A stretch of 64,000 bases of DNA from Eumeta japonica (lineage: Eukaryota; Arthropoda; Insecta; Lepidoptera; Psychidae). The stretch is taken from contig BGZK01000284.1 in the NCBI GenBank assembly GCA_005406025.1, positions 455,191 through 519,190 on the forward strand. Reading direction: 5' to 3'. Of this stretch, positions 22,801 through 34,992 are shown piece after piece (the stretch's first letter is position 1; each line of letters opens with the position of its first letter). The position numbers were made by a program, and so were the translations under genes. Under the pieces are notes generated by a model. It saw only the letters and a list, made by a program, of their open reading frames with translations. It made no database searches and was not told where the DNA came from.

Positions 22801-25800
22801 TATTATTATTGTTATATTATGAAATATATACGTAACATTGTGCCATCCATATACAAAAATTTAATAATAAAAGAACATTGCTATATGTTATTCGTGTGAA
22901 GCGGTTCGCGCACGCGAGAGGGAGGAAAACTACGTTACATTTTTTGTGATTTATTTAACACAATTGCGCAATGCCGAATGCGGCATTATTTACCGAAAGC
23001 ACAATATTATATCTACATAATAAAGTGTGTAAACGGACTTTATGGAGAACGAGAGCTTTTGTAGAAAAAAAAAAAGATGTGGTTACATTTATCGTTCCTA
23101 ATATTAGGCCATTAATACACTTGTATTTTATTTATTGTACGTAACTTATAAATATTATCCGGCTAACCAGCGGCATTTGTATGCTTAAAAGGAGGATTAT
23201 TTACAAGATCGTGAATATGGCACAGATCCTGCCTCATTACCGACTACAAAAAATAAGAAAGAGGTCCTCATGTAGACTGTATATTATTTAATGTTGTTAT
23301 CTTAGAAATTAGTTATATATTAGATACGGATTTCAATTTTTAATTTAAAAAATTGTACACTGTCAGGTTGATGTCATTTTTGTCAGAACTGAGATCTGAT
23401 GATGGGACCCACAATGAAGCAATTTCATGGTCATCAGACGTATAGGAGAGATATGATATTGTCAATAGTAACCCATGCATTTGTTCTCAAAAAGCACAAT
23501 TTAATAAAGCTAAACAACCTACGCTCATCCAAATACATGGTGAAGAAGTGCTAAGACACTAAATATGTATAGAAATTGATTCAGTATTTTTTTTTATATA
23601 GATAGTAAAGTAGCTTACAATACCACTACTTACGTTCTACGTCTTTTTGACGAATTGGATAAAATCTGGAAACCCAAAATTTTAGTAACCAATCCCTAAA
23701 TTAACGGCCTGGCTTAGTGCAAGTCTGAAAGTGATTATATTTCAGCTAAAAGCATAGGAACTCTGAAATTGTCAACACCACCGGAAAATTCGAGATCGAA
23801 ACCGGTTTAGTCACCTTAATTACCTAATCATTAAAAAAGTCTATCACCGCCTACTAAAACTTATTTAAATTATTATTTATTATTAATACTCCAAAAAAAA
23901 TACCCTAACGAAAGCGATAAACGCAACAATGAACACGTATTGATAAAAAAAAACCAAAAGTCAAGACCCACGTGGACACGAAACCTAAAATATTGAGCCA
24001 AAAGGATATCAAATTAGGAAAACCGTGGCACAGCTGCGTTTAGCGCTTTTAGCTGGCGACGACTATAAAAGCGACAAACAATTTTAATAGGACTTTAATT
24101 TGTTAGTTTTTTGAAAAACTTGTTGCTGTTCCGGTGCAATTGTTGCAGCACCTTATTGCGGAAGTCACTTCATTTTCGCTTCAAAAGTTTCTGACGTACT
24201 TCAAATTCTGTACTAAGTATAAGTACTAAGTACTATAAGTACTAAGAAAAAAATACTTCACGATCTCATTCTTTCACAGATCTGCAGTATGTCAGATATA
24301 AAACGCAGAGGCGGCTAACCGAATTTTCCGCATTAATTAAAATGTAGGGAAATGAAAACAAACAGACACCATAAATGGAAACAGTACCCCTCAGTTCAAT
24401 GTAGGTTATATAATATTACAGTAGCCATCTACTATAATGCGCGATGCAGCACCTCAAACACATAGTTGCAAACACGATTACCCCACTGCTTAGACGTTGG
24501 CCAGTAAAACCTCACACAACAACAACGTGACGTCGCATACTCCAAAGCCCTATATTATATGCCCTATATTAAACTGACACACTATTATTATTGTGCTATT
24601 GAAGTAATTATGTAATACGTAGTTCTGTGATACGCTTAGTGCGGACCCTCCATGCACGGAGCTAACTAACAACTTCAATATTCCTTCTTTTTTGATTTCG
24701 CTTCCGGTAGAAAATCTATTTAATAATTGTTGATTTCATTTTAAATTATTTGCCAAAATAATTGTATCAATTTAAAACAGCATTGGTGCAATCCTAAAAT
24801 GATATACCTAACTGTATGAAATCCTTTATTTATTGTCAATAAAAGGAATTTTGTATAATTGAACCCAATAAAATTATATTTTGACTTTTCCTTGATTTGT
24901 TAACACCTTGTTACCAAACTGCTCTCTATATATCGAGCTTTTAAGACCCTATTCTACAAGAACTTTTCTACATCGGATCTACTCAATATTTTATTAGTTA
25001 GTAATCTTAGAATAGTTCACCGAATCGCCCACAACTATAAAACAAAATTACTCATAATTAACACACCCTCGATAGTTATCAACACTTAGCATGAATACAT
25101 TCCATATACTCACACACTCCTAATCTTTAAAAGTGGTACGCACATACCCCACACTTCACTTTATGTACTATCCTTGCATACCACTTTTGTGGTTTTGAAA
25201 TTCGTCAATAGTTTCATTAATGAACGTCAAAAGCATTATTTCAAGCTTCCCTTAAAATATGACCCTTATTCGTTTGTTTATATCACCAGTTTGGTGTTAA
25301 AATTTATTTGTATATTGTTTATTATACACATTCACTTTATCAATCCTACCACAGACAACTAAAAACATCATAACTTGAGATGGAAATAAATGGAAATCTT
25401 TAATTCTGGTTTCAGAAGCTTATCTTGTATTCTACTTCACCAAACACTTAACGGATAATCTGAGAATAATCCGACAAATATATACTTCACTTTACTATGT
25501 AGTTCGTTAAGTCGAGATAAGTTATATAAACTATCGTTTTGGGAATCTGCAGATATTTCATAAAATGTACGAAAGGTGGTTTTTTTTTATTAAATTGCCG
25601 GCATTAAAATTATTATAAAATATTCTATTGTCCCTTATGTTTGCGGTTCTTGATTTATGGATTAAATATCAGTATTATATAATTATCAAATCCGTGTTGA
25701 GTTTTTAGAAATAATATTAAATGTTTTTAACCCGCAATTTTTTTATGTACCTATAAAAAAATACTAATAGCGTTGTTGTCATTATGATAGGCCAATTGAT

Positions 25801-26204
25801 AGTGCATTTTTCTCGTAGTATGGCATAATGATGTCAAATTATTTACTCAACTGCAACACAGAAAAAGACCGTCATAAATTTAACAATCTAACATGTGTGG
25901 ATATCCGACCCTAAGTCAGAAACTATAGAACCGATTTGAACAAATGAGATAAGCATTGTTACGTCTTTAACTTACGCAAAACATGGGTTAAATGTTTAAG
26001 TAACAAAATGTACAAGGCAGGCGTGATGTAAAAATAATATTATAAAAACACTGCCTCATTGAGTGAGATATCTTCGGCATATTTCTACTAAACCATTATG
26101 AGATTTTGTTAAAATTATTGAAATGACAATATCTACATATATGATTACAATTAAGTATTTTTAAAAATTACTGACACTACCGTGTCCACGATTGCATCAT
26201 CACT
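22801..26204. other. Long AT-rich stretch, nothing firm
   Basis: No gene or repeat family recognised. The segment 23960-24190 is less AT-rich and contains TATAAAAG at 24064-24071 in gcgacgactataaaagcgac, but no supporting gene follows. A short repeat built on agtactaagta lies at 24212-24247. Confidence 0.45.
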
Positions 26205-26330
26205 GTCACTAAATAATATAAAATAAAGTAGCTATCCGCATCTATCTTTCTGTTTGTATGCTCAATTCTTTTAAACTACGTAAGGGATTTTGAGATGATT
26301 TTCATTAACCTTTAAAAGGATCTATTTCGG
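26205..26330 (+). mobile_element. Fragment of Helitron-like dispersed repeat
   Basis: tctttctgtttgtatgctca, then tttaaactacgtaagggatt and ttgagatgattttcatta parallel the common lepidopteran block CTGTCTGTATG ... AAACTACGCAACGGATTTTG ATGCGGTTTTT. Recognised from memory; both ends are unclear. Confidence 0.4.
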
Positions 26331-27542
26331 ATACTTTACATGTACAATACACACTCATTTTATTACAAAGAAAAAAGTAGAGAAAATCCGTGTTTTTTAG
26401 TGAACTTGTAAAAAAATATGCTTGCAGGCGCTTGCATGGCTAATGCTCGTTAAACATCAGAGTAATATATACCAAAATAATAATTAAGAACTCTTACTAA
26501 AATATCTGCAGTGCCTTGAAGGACACATTAAGCCATGTGTGTGGTCATCGACGCTTTGACTACAATGATTATTAGCAGCCCTCGCAGCCTACTTAAAACG
26601 GGCAAAATAATTGTACTACAATTTTCCTGTGCAATGTACACTCTTGGCACACACCTCTATCGATATCTTCACTGTACACACGGAAATACAAGAAATCTTT
26701 TATATACGCCACTAAACTTTCACCAAAAAAGCATTTCATACACGAACACCGAAAGATCAGATAAACGACGCGGTATTTGAAGTCGGTCGGAAGTAGTTTG
26801 CTTTGACTTTACGTGACGTCATAGTGATTACGCTAACTGAATCGCAAAACGCGAACTTTGTTTATGCGTTCAAAACTCACGTCCTTTATTATTTGTATAG
26901 AATTATTCCGTTGGGGGAGTTCGAAAAGAAAAAAAAAGAAAACTGAAACTTCTCAGGTTTTCCACAACTTGTTTTATGGAGAAAGCGCACCCCGCCTCAT
27001 TACCCCCGGCGTTACGTGGAGAAAGAGCCCAACCGCCTACGACTTCCAAAGCGAATTACACCTTTTGTAATATTAAATAAAACCCATTATTCGACTTCCG
27101 ACTTTCCCGAATTTATCAACCTTTTCTCAACTTAAAACTCGACTTCGCCCGAAAAACGTAACGCTTCAAGTACATAAAACACGAAATCACAGTTAAATAG
27201 TGTATATTTAGTACGTTAAGGTCTATTTTTGCGAGTAACGCTGTAGAAACTTGATACAGATTTATCGAGGCGTCGGTAAGGCGATTTGCGTGTTACCTCC
27301 CCCTTTTCATAGACAATTTGGAGCGGGTAAAACTGCTTCCAATGACAAAATGAAAAGTTTTTTTTTACTTCTCAAAAGTCCTCCTCGCGAAGAGCCCCTC
27401 CAAGTTCAATTCTTGTTGTTCCGTACGTTTGTAAAATTGAATCATGGATATCACTTCATTGCGACATTTACGATATTTAGTGTAAAATTATAACTTAATT
27501 TCAACTAAAGGATATATGTTTTTCCTTTTGTCGGTAAAACAA
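26331..27542. other. Stretch without a recognised gene
   Basis: 26740-27160 is less AT-rich and includes TGACGTCA near 26812. It may contain conserved non-coding DNA. Open frames at 26535-26780, 26858-27070 and 27251-27493 show no domains. Confidence 0.4.
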
Positions 27543-27660
27543 TAGTACCTGAGCAACCCAGTTTTTCTTCGAATTTTTCGAGTTTGCTGTTGCAAAATTA
27601 TTACTTCTCACGAGTAAAGTTTATTATGTTAATTTCAATACAACTTAACGTGCAAGATAT
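27543..27660. mobile_element. Dispersed repeat copy B (AGTACCTGAGCAA type)
   Basis: Partner of the copy at 19579-19680. It has the same start block (tagtacctgagcaa) and the same later agttt..ttatgtt.attt block. Confidence 0.45.
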
Positions 27661-28690
27661 TTTACAACACTAAGGTTATTTATTTATATAATGCCATTTG
27701 TAGTTAATGTCTCAAGTGTTGAGGCAATAAAATTTCCACGAATTGCGCTAGATAAAGCGATTTTTAGATATCTTTTTTAAATCTTTCCACCAGGGGAGAC
27801 ATTCATATACATATATTTGAAAAACAAACGTTTATCAAAATGGCCTCCGGACGTTCACCTCGACAATCACGCGTATATAAGAATCGCTCTTAAAGTAATA
27901 GGATAAGGTGCTAAATCTAGATGTCACAATGTCGATGCTCCTATGGGTGTCCGTTTGTCGAGGACTCGATGTTATAGGCACATAGAAACATTGAACGTGT
28001 GAAAGTATGAACAAGAAGGGTAATGCAAATGTACGGACTAAGAAAACTTTAATCATACAAACAGGTTTGCGTTAAAAAAATCTCTTGTGGGGCGAATACG
28101 CACATCCCTTTTATATATTGCATGATTCCTGATACAATATTTATCTTGTCTTTTTAGCAAATCCTACTTTTATTTTTAATAGTCAATAAAAAGAAATTAC
28201 TAAAAAATTGTTGGTTAAAAAAGTAATTTAAAAAAATAAGCCTCCAAAAATGATTTCACCGACGTGGGGATAAGGACACCTTCGATTATAATGAAGGTGC
28301 CCTCATGCGCACGTAGCTGTGTTTATATTTTGTGTGGATATAAATACCTTATCAAAAGCCATTTATTTAAGAAGAATTTGATGAATAGAACTTTTTTTTT
28401 CATTTGCAACTAAGGGTCAAACGGCACAAAAAAGTGTTCAATACTCGCAGCCAAGCTTCGAAACCGTGAGTGCTTATGTTTTAGTATACAGTAGCTAAGA
28501 GCATGGCTTTGTGGGGAGTCGCGAAGCTGTATCACAGTATTACCAGCTTAAACTCGCGCTGTGTACAGAGTGCTTTATATATATAATAACTCTATGGCTA
28601 AATCCTGGACCTTACGAGAAAGAAGAAAACTATCTTCTGAGGCTTTTAATATTTTTCATGTTATTTTTACTGAAAATTATATTTAATTTA
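27661..28690. other. AT-rich stretch, nothing recognised
   Basis: Contains only a small stem (caccttc ... gaaggtg) at about 28278-28299. No gene seen. Confidence 0.5.
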
Positions 28691-28691
28691 T

Positions 28692-28749
<58 letters not shown>
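28691..28749. repeat. (AT)n microsatellite
   Basis: About 60 bases of nearly pure AT dinucleotides. The 79-codon frame ending here (28511-28750) has a run of Ile-Tyr from the repeat and is not a gene. Confidence 0.95.
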
Positions 28750-28752
<3 letters not shown>

Positions 28753-29204
28753 TAGGTAAAATTCGATATTCAATACTTTAAATAAATACACTTATCGTGC
28801 TTATTGACAAATACATGTTCAGAATGTTGTTAACATCTTAAGGGGCTTATAAATCAGTTCCTAAGAGATTATACATTAATATAAGACTTGCTGTTTGCCG
28901 TGATTGGTAGTAGTGCTGTACCAGGAAACGCTTTTTCTTTATGAAAAAAGGATTTTAATAAAAATTGCTCATGATCAAGTCAAATAACTTGTCTAGTATT
29001 TCAGATAGCACACTAAGCCGCCAGTCTCGGACCTTTACCACGTATTGGTGACGTCGGTCGGTCACAGCCTCCCACTCGAATCGGAGTTGCTTGAAGGATT
29101 TGAGATCAAAGCATTTCGGCCAGAAATAAAAATATTATGAAAGATTATTCCGTATACATTTTAGGATATTCGAAGCTGACGAAGTTGCAAAAAAAATATT
29201 TGTT

Positions 29205-29300
29205 GAATCTCAGTAGAGCTTGAGGTGTATCGTAAAGGTCGTGCCATATGGAAGTCTGTGATAACTTCTTCCTCTCTTCGGAAATAGTCGCGAACTTATA
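29205..29300 (+). mobile_element. LINE 3' end, copy 3 (short stub)
   Basis: The order aatctcagtagagcttgagg, cgtaaaggtcgtgccatatg, gaagtctgtgataact and cttcggaaatagtcgcg aligns base by base, with substitutions, to the last ~90 bases of the pol gene of copy 1 (atggatgtcagtgaggcaag ... accatgtggaaatctata ... gggaaataggcg). Only the 3' terminus is present, as expected for 5' truncation on insertion. Confidence 0.75.
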
Positions 29301-30024
29301 AATAAATGAATTAAAATAAAAACAGACCTCCACAGTGGAGCGATACAAACTTGCCACTCTAGTATTACATGCATGTAAACATCACGTAATTATCACAATT
29401 AATATAAATTATTACAATCATAACGTATTTATTACACACTACAAGAGCGTTAGTTAATAATGTACTGCCTACTCGACACATAAATGAATCTGTTAGCATT
29501 AACTCATAAAGTTTTTGAATATCGGTGATAAGTATTGCAATAACCGAAGCTAAACCGAAAGAATTCGTGTCAATATATTAGTGATTGACGAGGGAATTCC
29601 TTGAACAGCGAGCCGGCCGGAGGTCAGAGGACAAGGGCTCTGCTCTGGGGCGAAATTAAAAAAGTTCTCTGCCCTTCAAGCATTTGAAGTCGAAAGCTTC
29701 GCAAATGTACTCACTTATTGTGTTGATTTTGTTGCGTTCTGATGTCTTATAAGTATTACATCGACTTCGCCACTGAGAGTACTGATGGACTGCCCTTTGG
29801 CCATAATTTTCAATAAGAAACTCATTTTTTAAACATTTATAGAAATAAGTGGGACTCGAAACGAATTTACGCGGATACATCGTTTTTATTTATTCTGAAC
29901 TTATTTACGATTAGACATAACTTGCCGCATTTCAAATATTTTCTGGTTTTACGTTTTATTTAAAACACGTCGATAGTGCAATTACACTATACGCATGGAG
30001 TGTATTTCAAAAATGGATACACGA
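29301..30024. other. AT-rich stretch, nothing firm
   Basis: A 74-codon minus-strand open frame (29880-29656) looks protein-like in composition but matches nothing I recognise. A GC-richer patch lies at 29590-29660. Confidence 0.4.
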
Positions 30025-30075
30025 AATTCAACCGAAAACAAAGGTATCGACTCTAACTTTTTTTTCGGTTGAATT
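30025..30075. repeat. Perfect 14-bp inverted repeat
   Basis: aattcaaccgaaaa at 30025-30038 and ttttcggttgaatt at 30062-30075, with a 23-base loop. Confidence 0.85.
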
Positions 30076-30309
30076 CAATATATTTTCTATGAAGTCGTAC
30101 TTAAGTACGTAGTATTGGTGAAGTTGTGCATTTTTAGGTGCTACTTAATAAATGATACGGTAAAATGTGGAGCGGGTGTCCTGTTCATAGATCAATCAAA
30201 TGATCTATTGACAAAACAGCAGAGAAAAAAAATCTGTACATTAAAATTATTCGAGAACAACTACTCTGGAGGGCCTAGGAAAAGTTTATATAATATATTT
30301 CAATGTTTC

Positions 30310-30526
30310 TAAAATTATAGTACGTCTGTCTGTCTGTGCACTTGTTCGCGAACTCCATAAAAACTACAGGACATAATTTGTTGAAATTCGATGTAGCAAT
30401 ACAAACAGTTTATAACCTAGGAATAACCAATAATATAGTGTTTATCCCGTTCCTCTGATCGTTTGACATAAAAAATAAAACAATTCATTCCATGTCTATA
30501 CAGGCGAAGCCGAGGAAGACAGCTAG
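30310..30526 (+). mobile_element. Helitron-like non-autonomous element (3' part)
   Basis: It contains gtctgtctgtctgtgc, aaaaactacaggacataatt and cagtttataacctaggaata, then a tail with aggcgaagccgaggaagaca and gctagt. This matches, in order, the interior and terminus of a repeat that is very common in moths and butterflies (ending near GCGAAGCCGCGGGCAACAGC TAGT). The CTAG end followed by T is typical of Helitrons, which insert between A and T. That class assignment is inference. Confidence 0.5.
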
Positions 30527-30738
30527 TAATTAATATACTTTGGAAGTATCTGAAAAAAAATCTTAAAATATCCGGCCAAAATTTCAGAGAGTAACAGAGC
30601 ACCGTAAAAAAATTATACTTCATAAAAAATAGGAATATTATATTATTTTTGTACAACTAACTACATACACTGAGGATTGATTATAAGTTAGCCAAGTTCG
30701 AACTACGCATCAAAATAGCCCCGTCATACCACATACGT

Positions 30739-31325
30739 CTCTCCTTAGCTCAGGTTAAGACCTTTTTATCTTCAATTTGAATTAAAATCAGAAACTCAAC
30801 ATGACAGAATAAAAAAAAACAAAAAGAGTCTCTCTTTAGCTCGGGTAAAGGCCTTTTTATTTTCAGTTTCAATTATAATCAAAAAATCTACATGACAGAG
30901 TTAAAAAAAAAACAAAACGAGTCTCTCTTTAGTTCGTTTAAAGGCCTTTTTATTTTCAGTTTCACTTATGATCAGAAACTCAACATGACAGAGTTAAAAA
31001 AAAACAAAAAGAGTCTCTCTTTAGCTCGGGTAAAGGCCTTTTTATTTTCAGTTTCAATTATAATCAAAAAATCTACATGACAGAGTTAAAAAAAACAAAA
31101 CGAGTCTCTCTTTAGTTCGTTTAAAGGCGTTTTTATTTTCAGTTTCAATTAAAATCAGAAACTCAACAGGACAGAGCTAAAAAAAAGAGTCTGTCTTTAG
31201 CTCGGGTAAAGGCCTTTTTATTTTCAATTTCAATTAAAATCAGAAACTCAACATGACAGAGTTAAAAAAAAACAAAAAGAGTCTCTCTTTAGCTCGGGTT
31301 AAGGCCTTTTTATTTTCAATTCGAA
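30739..31325. repeat. Tandem array of ~92-bp units with alternating subtypes
   Basis: Six full units and one partial start at 30739, 30830, 30923, 31015, 31106, 31191 and 31283 (lengths 91, 93, 92, 91, 85, 92, then partial). Each begins ctctctttagctcgggtaaa or a close variant, has cctttttattttcagttt, then atgacagagttaaaaaa. Units 2 and 4 share tcaaaaaatctacatgac, while 3 and 5 share ttagttcgtttaaaggc, so a two-unit (~183-bp) higher-order period is present. The A-run in each unit varies in length. Open frames here are by-products. Confidence 0.95.
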
Positions 31326-32344
31326 CAAAGTAATAGAAAAGGTTCAAAATTAAACCCATTCTTACATTAAAACTATCGACGGGCTGGAATTCCACTCGCG
31401 TGATCACGAAAAACATGTGTTTTACTTTTTACTTCCATTTTTTTTTTTCTATGAAATCAGCGTATTAGTTGTTGCAAATTGAAAGCCGTGAAAAATATTT
31501 CTTTTATTCAGACTAAATAAGTTTATTAAAATAAAATAAAAAGAAAACTTCATAACATTATAAAAGCAACAAAACGATACGAAAACGCAGTATGATAAGA
31601 ATTTTTACAAAGAAATAGCGTTTTTCTTTATTTTACGTGGGACCGATTCAAGAATCTCTTTTTTTTAAGAAGGTACTCATGCACTCACGTTTACTACACA
31701 CGAGCGGAAGAAAATCCTTACCTGTAACAGCTTGAGTCATTAAGCCTCACAAGGTATAATAATAACTAAATTTAACCCCTCCTTTATTCTTCACTATATT
31801 AAACGATATGGATTAAACGATCCTCCAACGGTACATAATTTTTCGAAATTTTAAAATTCACCTACAAGATAAATTCCTAAATTCAACACCCTTAAATGCG
31901 TGGCCGCGGCGCGGCGGCAGTAGCTCTCTTTGTAAATTCAAGAATAAAAAAAAACAGCTCGTCATTTGTACGTATAATGAGTTTTCTCGCAATTTCCATA
32001 AGTAAGAGAAATTATGTAAATTTTCAAAGTGATTCAAAATAACGACGTTAATATAATGTCGGGCATTTATAACGGGAACCGGCGAAATACGCTTGTAGTC
32101 GGGAGTGTAGCTATTATTGAATCAAAATAAAATTTTCATTTTTAATATACTTCATAACTTTTATATATTATGCTATATATTAATATTTTATTGAATTGTG
32201 CAGTTTTTACATTTTAATGGAATGTACGATCATCATAACCGAAATATTAGCTGTTATGTCTCGTGAATCAGCGCCGCTGAAAATAGTTAGAGATAATTTT
32301 TAATTAATTTCTAATAATATTTAAATATCTCATTTTGAAGGATT
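31326..32344. other. AT-rich stretch, nothing recognised
   Basis: Only a small GC patch (31896-31925, tggccgcggcgcggcggc) stands out. No gene seen. Confidence 0.5.
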
Positions 32345-32420
32345 TTTAGGGTTTCGTACGTACAAAACGCATCCCTAATTGGGTCACTCTCGTCGCCATG
32401 TATCTGTTCGTCTGTCAAAT
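32345..32420 (-). mobile_element. 3' stub of GGTTCCGTAC-type element, minus strand
   Basis: tttagggtttcgtacgtaca, followed by cctaattgggtcactctcgt and ctgttcgtctgtca, is the reverse-complement order of the tail of this repeat type (AGACAGACGG ... AGTGATCCTATAAGGGTTCC). Confidence 0.45.
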
Positions 32421-33182
32421 TATCAACAGGGTAACTGATCAAATATTAGTAGAGTATAAATTATAGACTGTTTAAAGAATTTTAAATGTATTTACTAGGA
32501 AAAATTATTAATGTCAATGTACTTAATTACAATAAACTTAAGCATAAGCACGCCCTACGCGTACTATTGTTTTAACAAACTTTAATTGTGTTTCACCAAA
32601 ATTATTTTGGTTATCTCCTCCGTTATAAAACTAGAACATTTTATAACATATTCGATGTGTACGTTTAACCTTCAAGTACGCAAAATGTGTATTGCTCCTG
32701 TAAAATAAATGTTCATAAAGTGTCTATTACATTAAAAAAAACTTATGAAGTACTTACTTTAATTGCTTATATTCGTTAATGAATTATATACCTAAGTAAT
32801 AACAAATGGTAAGTTTTGTCATTTGGGTAATATAAGCGAGTCGCTGTACACATACTTTCAAACTACCCCAAACTAACGACAGAGAAACGACATCAGAAGT
32901 GGATTGAAGCGTCAAAAATTTATTTTCGCATCTCTTTTTATTCGACTCTATTTTTCTACGTTGGTTCTCCTACGCATTCCAGATATACTGTTCGCTTTGA
33001 ACGCTATAGGAGTTTCATTTCAAAACTCATCGGATAATTATAGTGCTAAAGTAAGTGCATTTGTTTATATGTGACTAATTATTAGCTATACCTACCTAAT
33101 ATAAAATCCTATTTCATGTTCCCATGGAAACCAAAAAAATATTACTCACATTATGAACTAAGCAACCTAATAAAAAAAAAGT
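32421..33182. other. AT-rich stretch, nothing recognised
   Basis: No gene, repeat or strong structure seen. Confidence 0.5.
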
Positions 33183-33330
33183 GTGTGTGTATTAGTGTAC
33201 ACACGTAAGAAGTGAAACTTCTTTATGACATCATTTTTCGAAAAATGATTGACTATTTACAACTTCACAGAAACTGGTTCAATAAAGCTAAATTAGATAA
33301 AGTTTATGTAAAAGGCTTTTATTACGAGTA
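33183..33330. mobile_element. Dispersed repeat with palindromic GAAGTGAAACTTC core
   Basis: acacgtaagaagtgaaactt, then ctttatgacatcatttttcg and ggttcaataaagctaaatta. The core aagaagtgaaacttctt is a near-perfect palindrome. The same core, in the opposite orientation, occurs at 34128-34143 and 59016-59032. I believe this is a known type of lepidopteran dispersed repeat, but cannot name it. Confidence 0.4.
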
Positions 33331-33713
33331 TCACAGACATGGATACAAAAATAATACAATTATTTCACCTTTCTGCTACTAAGATTATAGCATTTCATTA
33401 ATTATAAGAGAATTATTACTATTATTGTTATCGTTATTATATATTTTTGTAATTAATGGCTTAACTCACTGATATTTACGATCAAAAACTAAGGTTAACC
33501 TGAAATAACCTTAAAAATAAATACCGTAATCACACCCAGGTGTTGAATGTATTAGAAAATAGGTTTAATTACTTACTTCTGTTAGAAATCCACTGGAATT
33601 AGAATAAATATCTTTTATTCTTTTGCCAATAACTTTATAAAGTTTTTTCGCTAATCACTTAATTGAAATATTATTTTCACGTCACTACTGAGTTTCAGAA
33701 ATAGAAATGTTCA
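33331..33713. other. AT-rich spacer
   Basis: No recognisable feature between the dispersed repeat and the Gypsy fragment. Confidence 0.5.
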
Positions 33714-33900
33714 GAGTTTCATGTAGGAGACTTGGTAATGGTATATGTACCTAGAAGGGTGATAGGTAAAACTTTTCAATTAATGCGATGTTATAAAGGG
33801 CCATATAGAATTGTAGAAAAATTATCGAACGCTACATATAAAATCAGTCACTCAATGAAAGAATGTGAGATATAGTTCATGTATGTCGGTAGAAAAGGTT
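33714..33900 (+). mobile_element. Ty3/Gypsy integrase C-terminal fragment
   Basis: One plus-strand frame from 33714 reads FHVGDLVMVYVPRR, then GKTFQLMRCYKGPYRIVEK and LSNATYKI. This is the C-terminal module of Gypsy-type integrase: a [F-x-VGD-x-V] entry, then the GPY motif and an [L-x-N-x-x-Y-x-I] strand. The frame hits a stop after CEI. A shifted frame then offers a possible trace of the usual [D-x-VHV-x-R-L-K-P] end. The catalytic DDE core, RT and RNase H are absent upstream. The integrase tail is the last part of pol, so the 3' LTR should follow, and a candidate lies just downstream. It is a dead remnant. Confidence 0.75.
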
Positions 33901-33971
33901 TCAACTTAGATAATAGGAAAATGTAATATATACAAACTGTAAATAGATCTAGGGTGTTGACAGAGAGTATA

Positions 33972-34098
33972 TGTGACAGGTGGCCTTAGTAACAATTATG
34001 TTTATGCCACGATGACATTAATAACATTGTATAAATATGGCGCGTAACGGAAAAATGTTACCCAGAAATAAAGATGGCGCCTAACAGAAAAACGTTAC
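33972..34098 (+). mobile_element. Possible remnant 3' LTR of the Gypsy element
   Basis: Begins tgtgacaggtggcc and could end aacgttaca, giving TG...CA ends with short imperfect inverted termini (TGTGAC / GTTACA). Inside, atggcgcgtaacggaaaaat and atggcgcctaacagaaaaac form a direct repeat 37 bases apart. Position just after integrase supports the call. No second LTR is present to compare, so the boundaries are guesses. Confidence 0.3.
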
Positions 34099-34430
34099 AT
34101 TGCTAAAATTTCTCCCATACGCCGATAAAGAAGTTTCACTTCAATAAATAAAAATAAATAAAAACTGCCTTCAAAAACATACTAAAATATTTTTTATATA
34201 GACTTCAAAAAAACTAATTAGTTATCTTTGAAGTCAGTACCAACTGACAAAACAAATCTATAAGGCGATTATGTATATATATATATACCAAATTTTTTTC
34301 GTTATCTAGCATATCTCAGTTATATATATATATATTTGTACGAATGTTTTTTCTTGTCATTCGTGCATTTATATAAGTCTATAAGGACATTATGAGTAAT
34401 ATGAATAATTTTAATTTAAAAAAATAGCTC
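34099..34430. other. AT-rich spacer
   Basis: Contains a short GAAGTTTCACTTC match (34130-34142) and short AT tracts (about 34270-34288 and 34319-34335). Nothing else recognised. Confidence 0.5.
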
Positions 34431-34487
34431 GATTTTAATAAGGCAAGAGTAGAGCACTACCTCAGCGCTCCACTAATAAGGCATGCA
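34431..34487 (+). repeat. 57-bp dispersed repeat, copy 1
   Basis: ggcaagagtagagcactacc and tcagcgctccactaataagg. It is about 84% identical by eye to 34921-34977. Confidence 0.7.
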
Positions 34488-34920
34488 AAAATACCACGCA
34501 AGCGTTATGAACGGACCTAAGTTCACTATAATATATACTATATATATATATGTACATATACAACGAACAAAATTTCCAGTCGTATCTTTATAATACTAAT
34601 TACAATTAAACAACGTTGAATTAGACCGTGATCTTCGAAAGGACTTAAGTTTAGGATAACACTAAAGCGTTTGGAAAAAAATGGACTAGACCAGTTAAGT
34701 TTTTCGGGAATTATCGTGACCACGCGAGTATGGATACATACAGACACTCAGACGTCCACGGAATAATTTTGTTAAACATCTTTTCATTAATTCAAAAAGC
34801 AAAATGTCTTTTAAAAATGTCATAAGTGTTGAAACTAGTATTTTTTCTTGATGTTCATGTGTAAATATTATTATATAAGTACGATAAAAAAAAATAGAAA
34901 CACTTTTCAAAAAATCACTT
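34488..34920. other. AT-rich spacer
   Basis: Overlapping minus-strand frames here (34538-34910) have no domain. Nothing else seen. Confidence 0.5.
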
Positions 34921-34977
34921 GATTTTTGTAAGGCAAGAGTAGAGCACTACCTCAACGCTCCGCTTACGAGGCGTGCA
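34921..34977 (+). repeat. 57-bp dispersed repeat, copy 2
   Basis: Partner of 34431-34487 (shares aaggcaagagtagagcacta and cctca.cgctc). It directly precedes a LINE 3' stub, so the two may have arrived together. Confidence 0.7.
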
Positions 34978-34992
34978 ATATGAATATAAGCA

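Noticed and set aside
24064..24071. TATAAAAG box in a less AT-rich segment
   Set aside because: No coding region or RNA gene follows, and TATA-like words are expected often in AT-rich DNA.
30739..31325. CRISPR-like array
   Set aside because: Units are contiguous ~92-bp tandem copies without unique spacers, in a eukaryotic genome.
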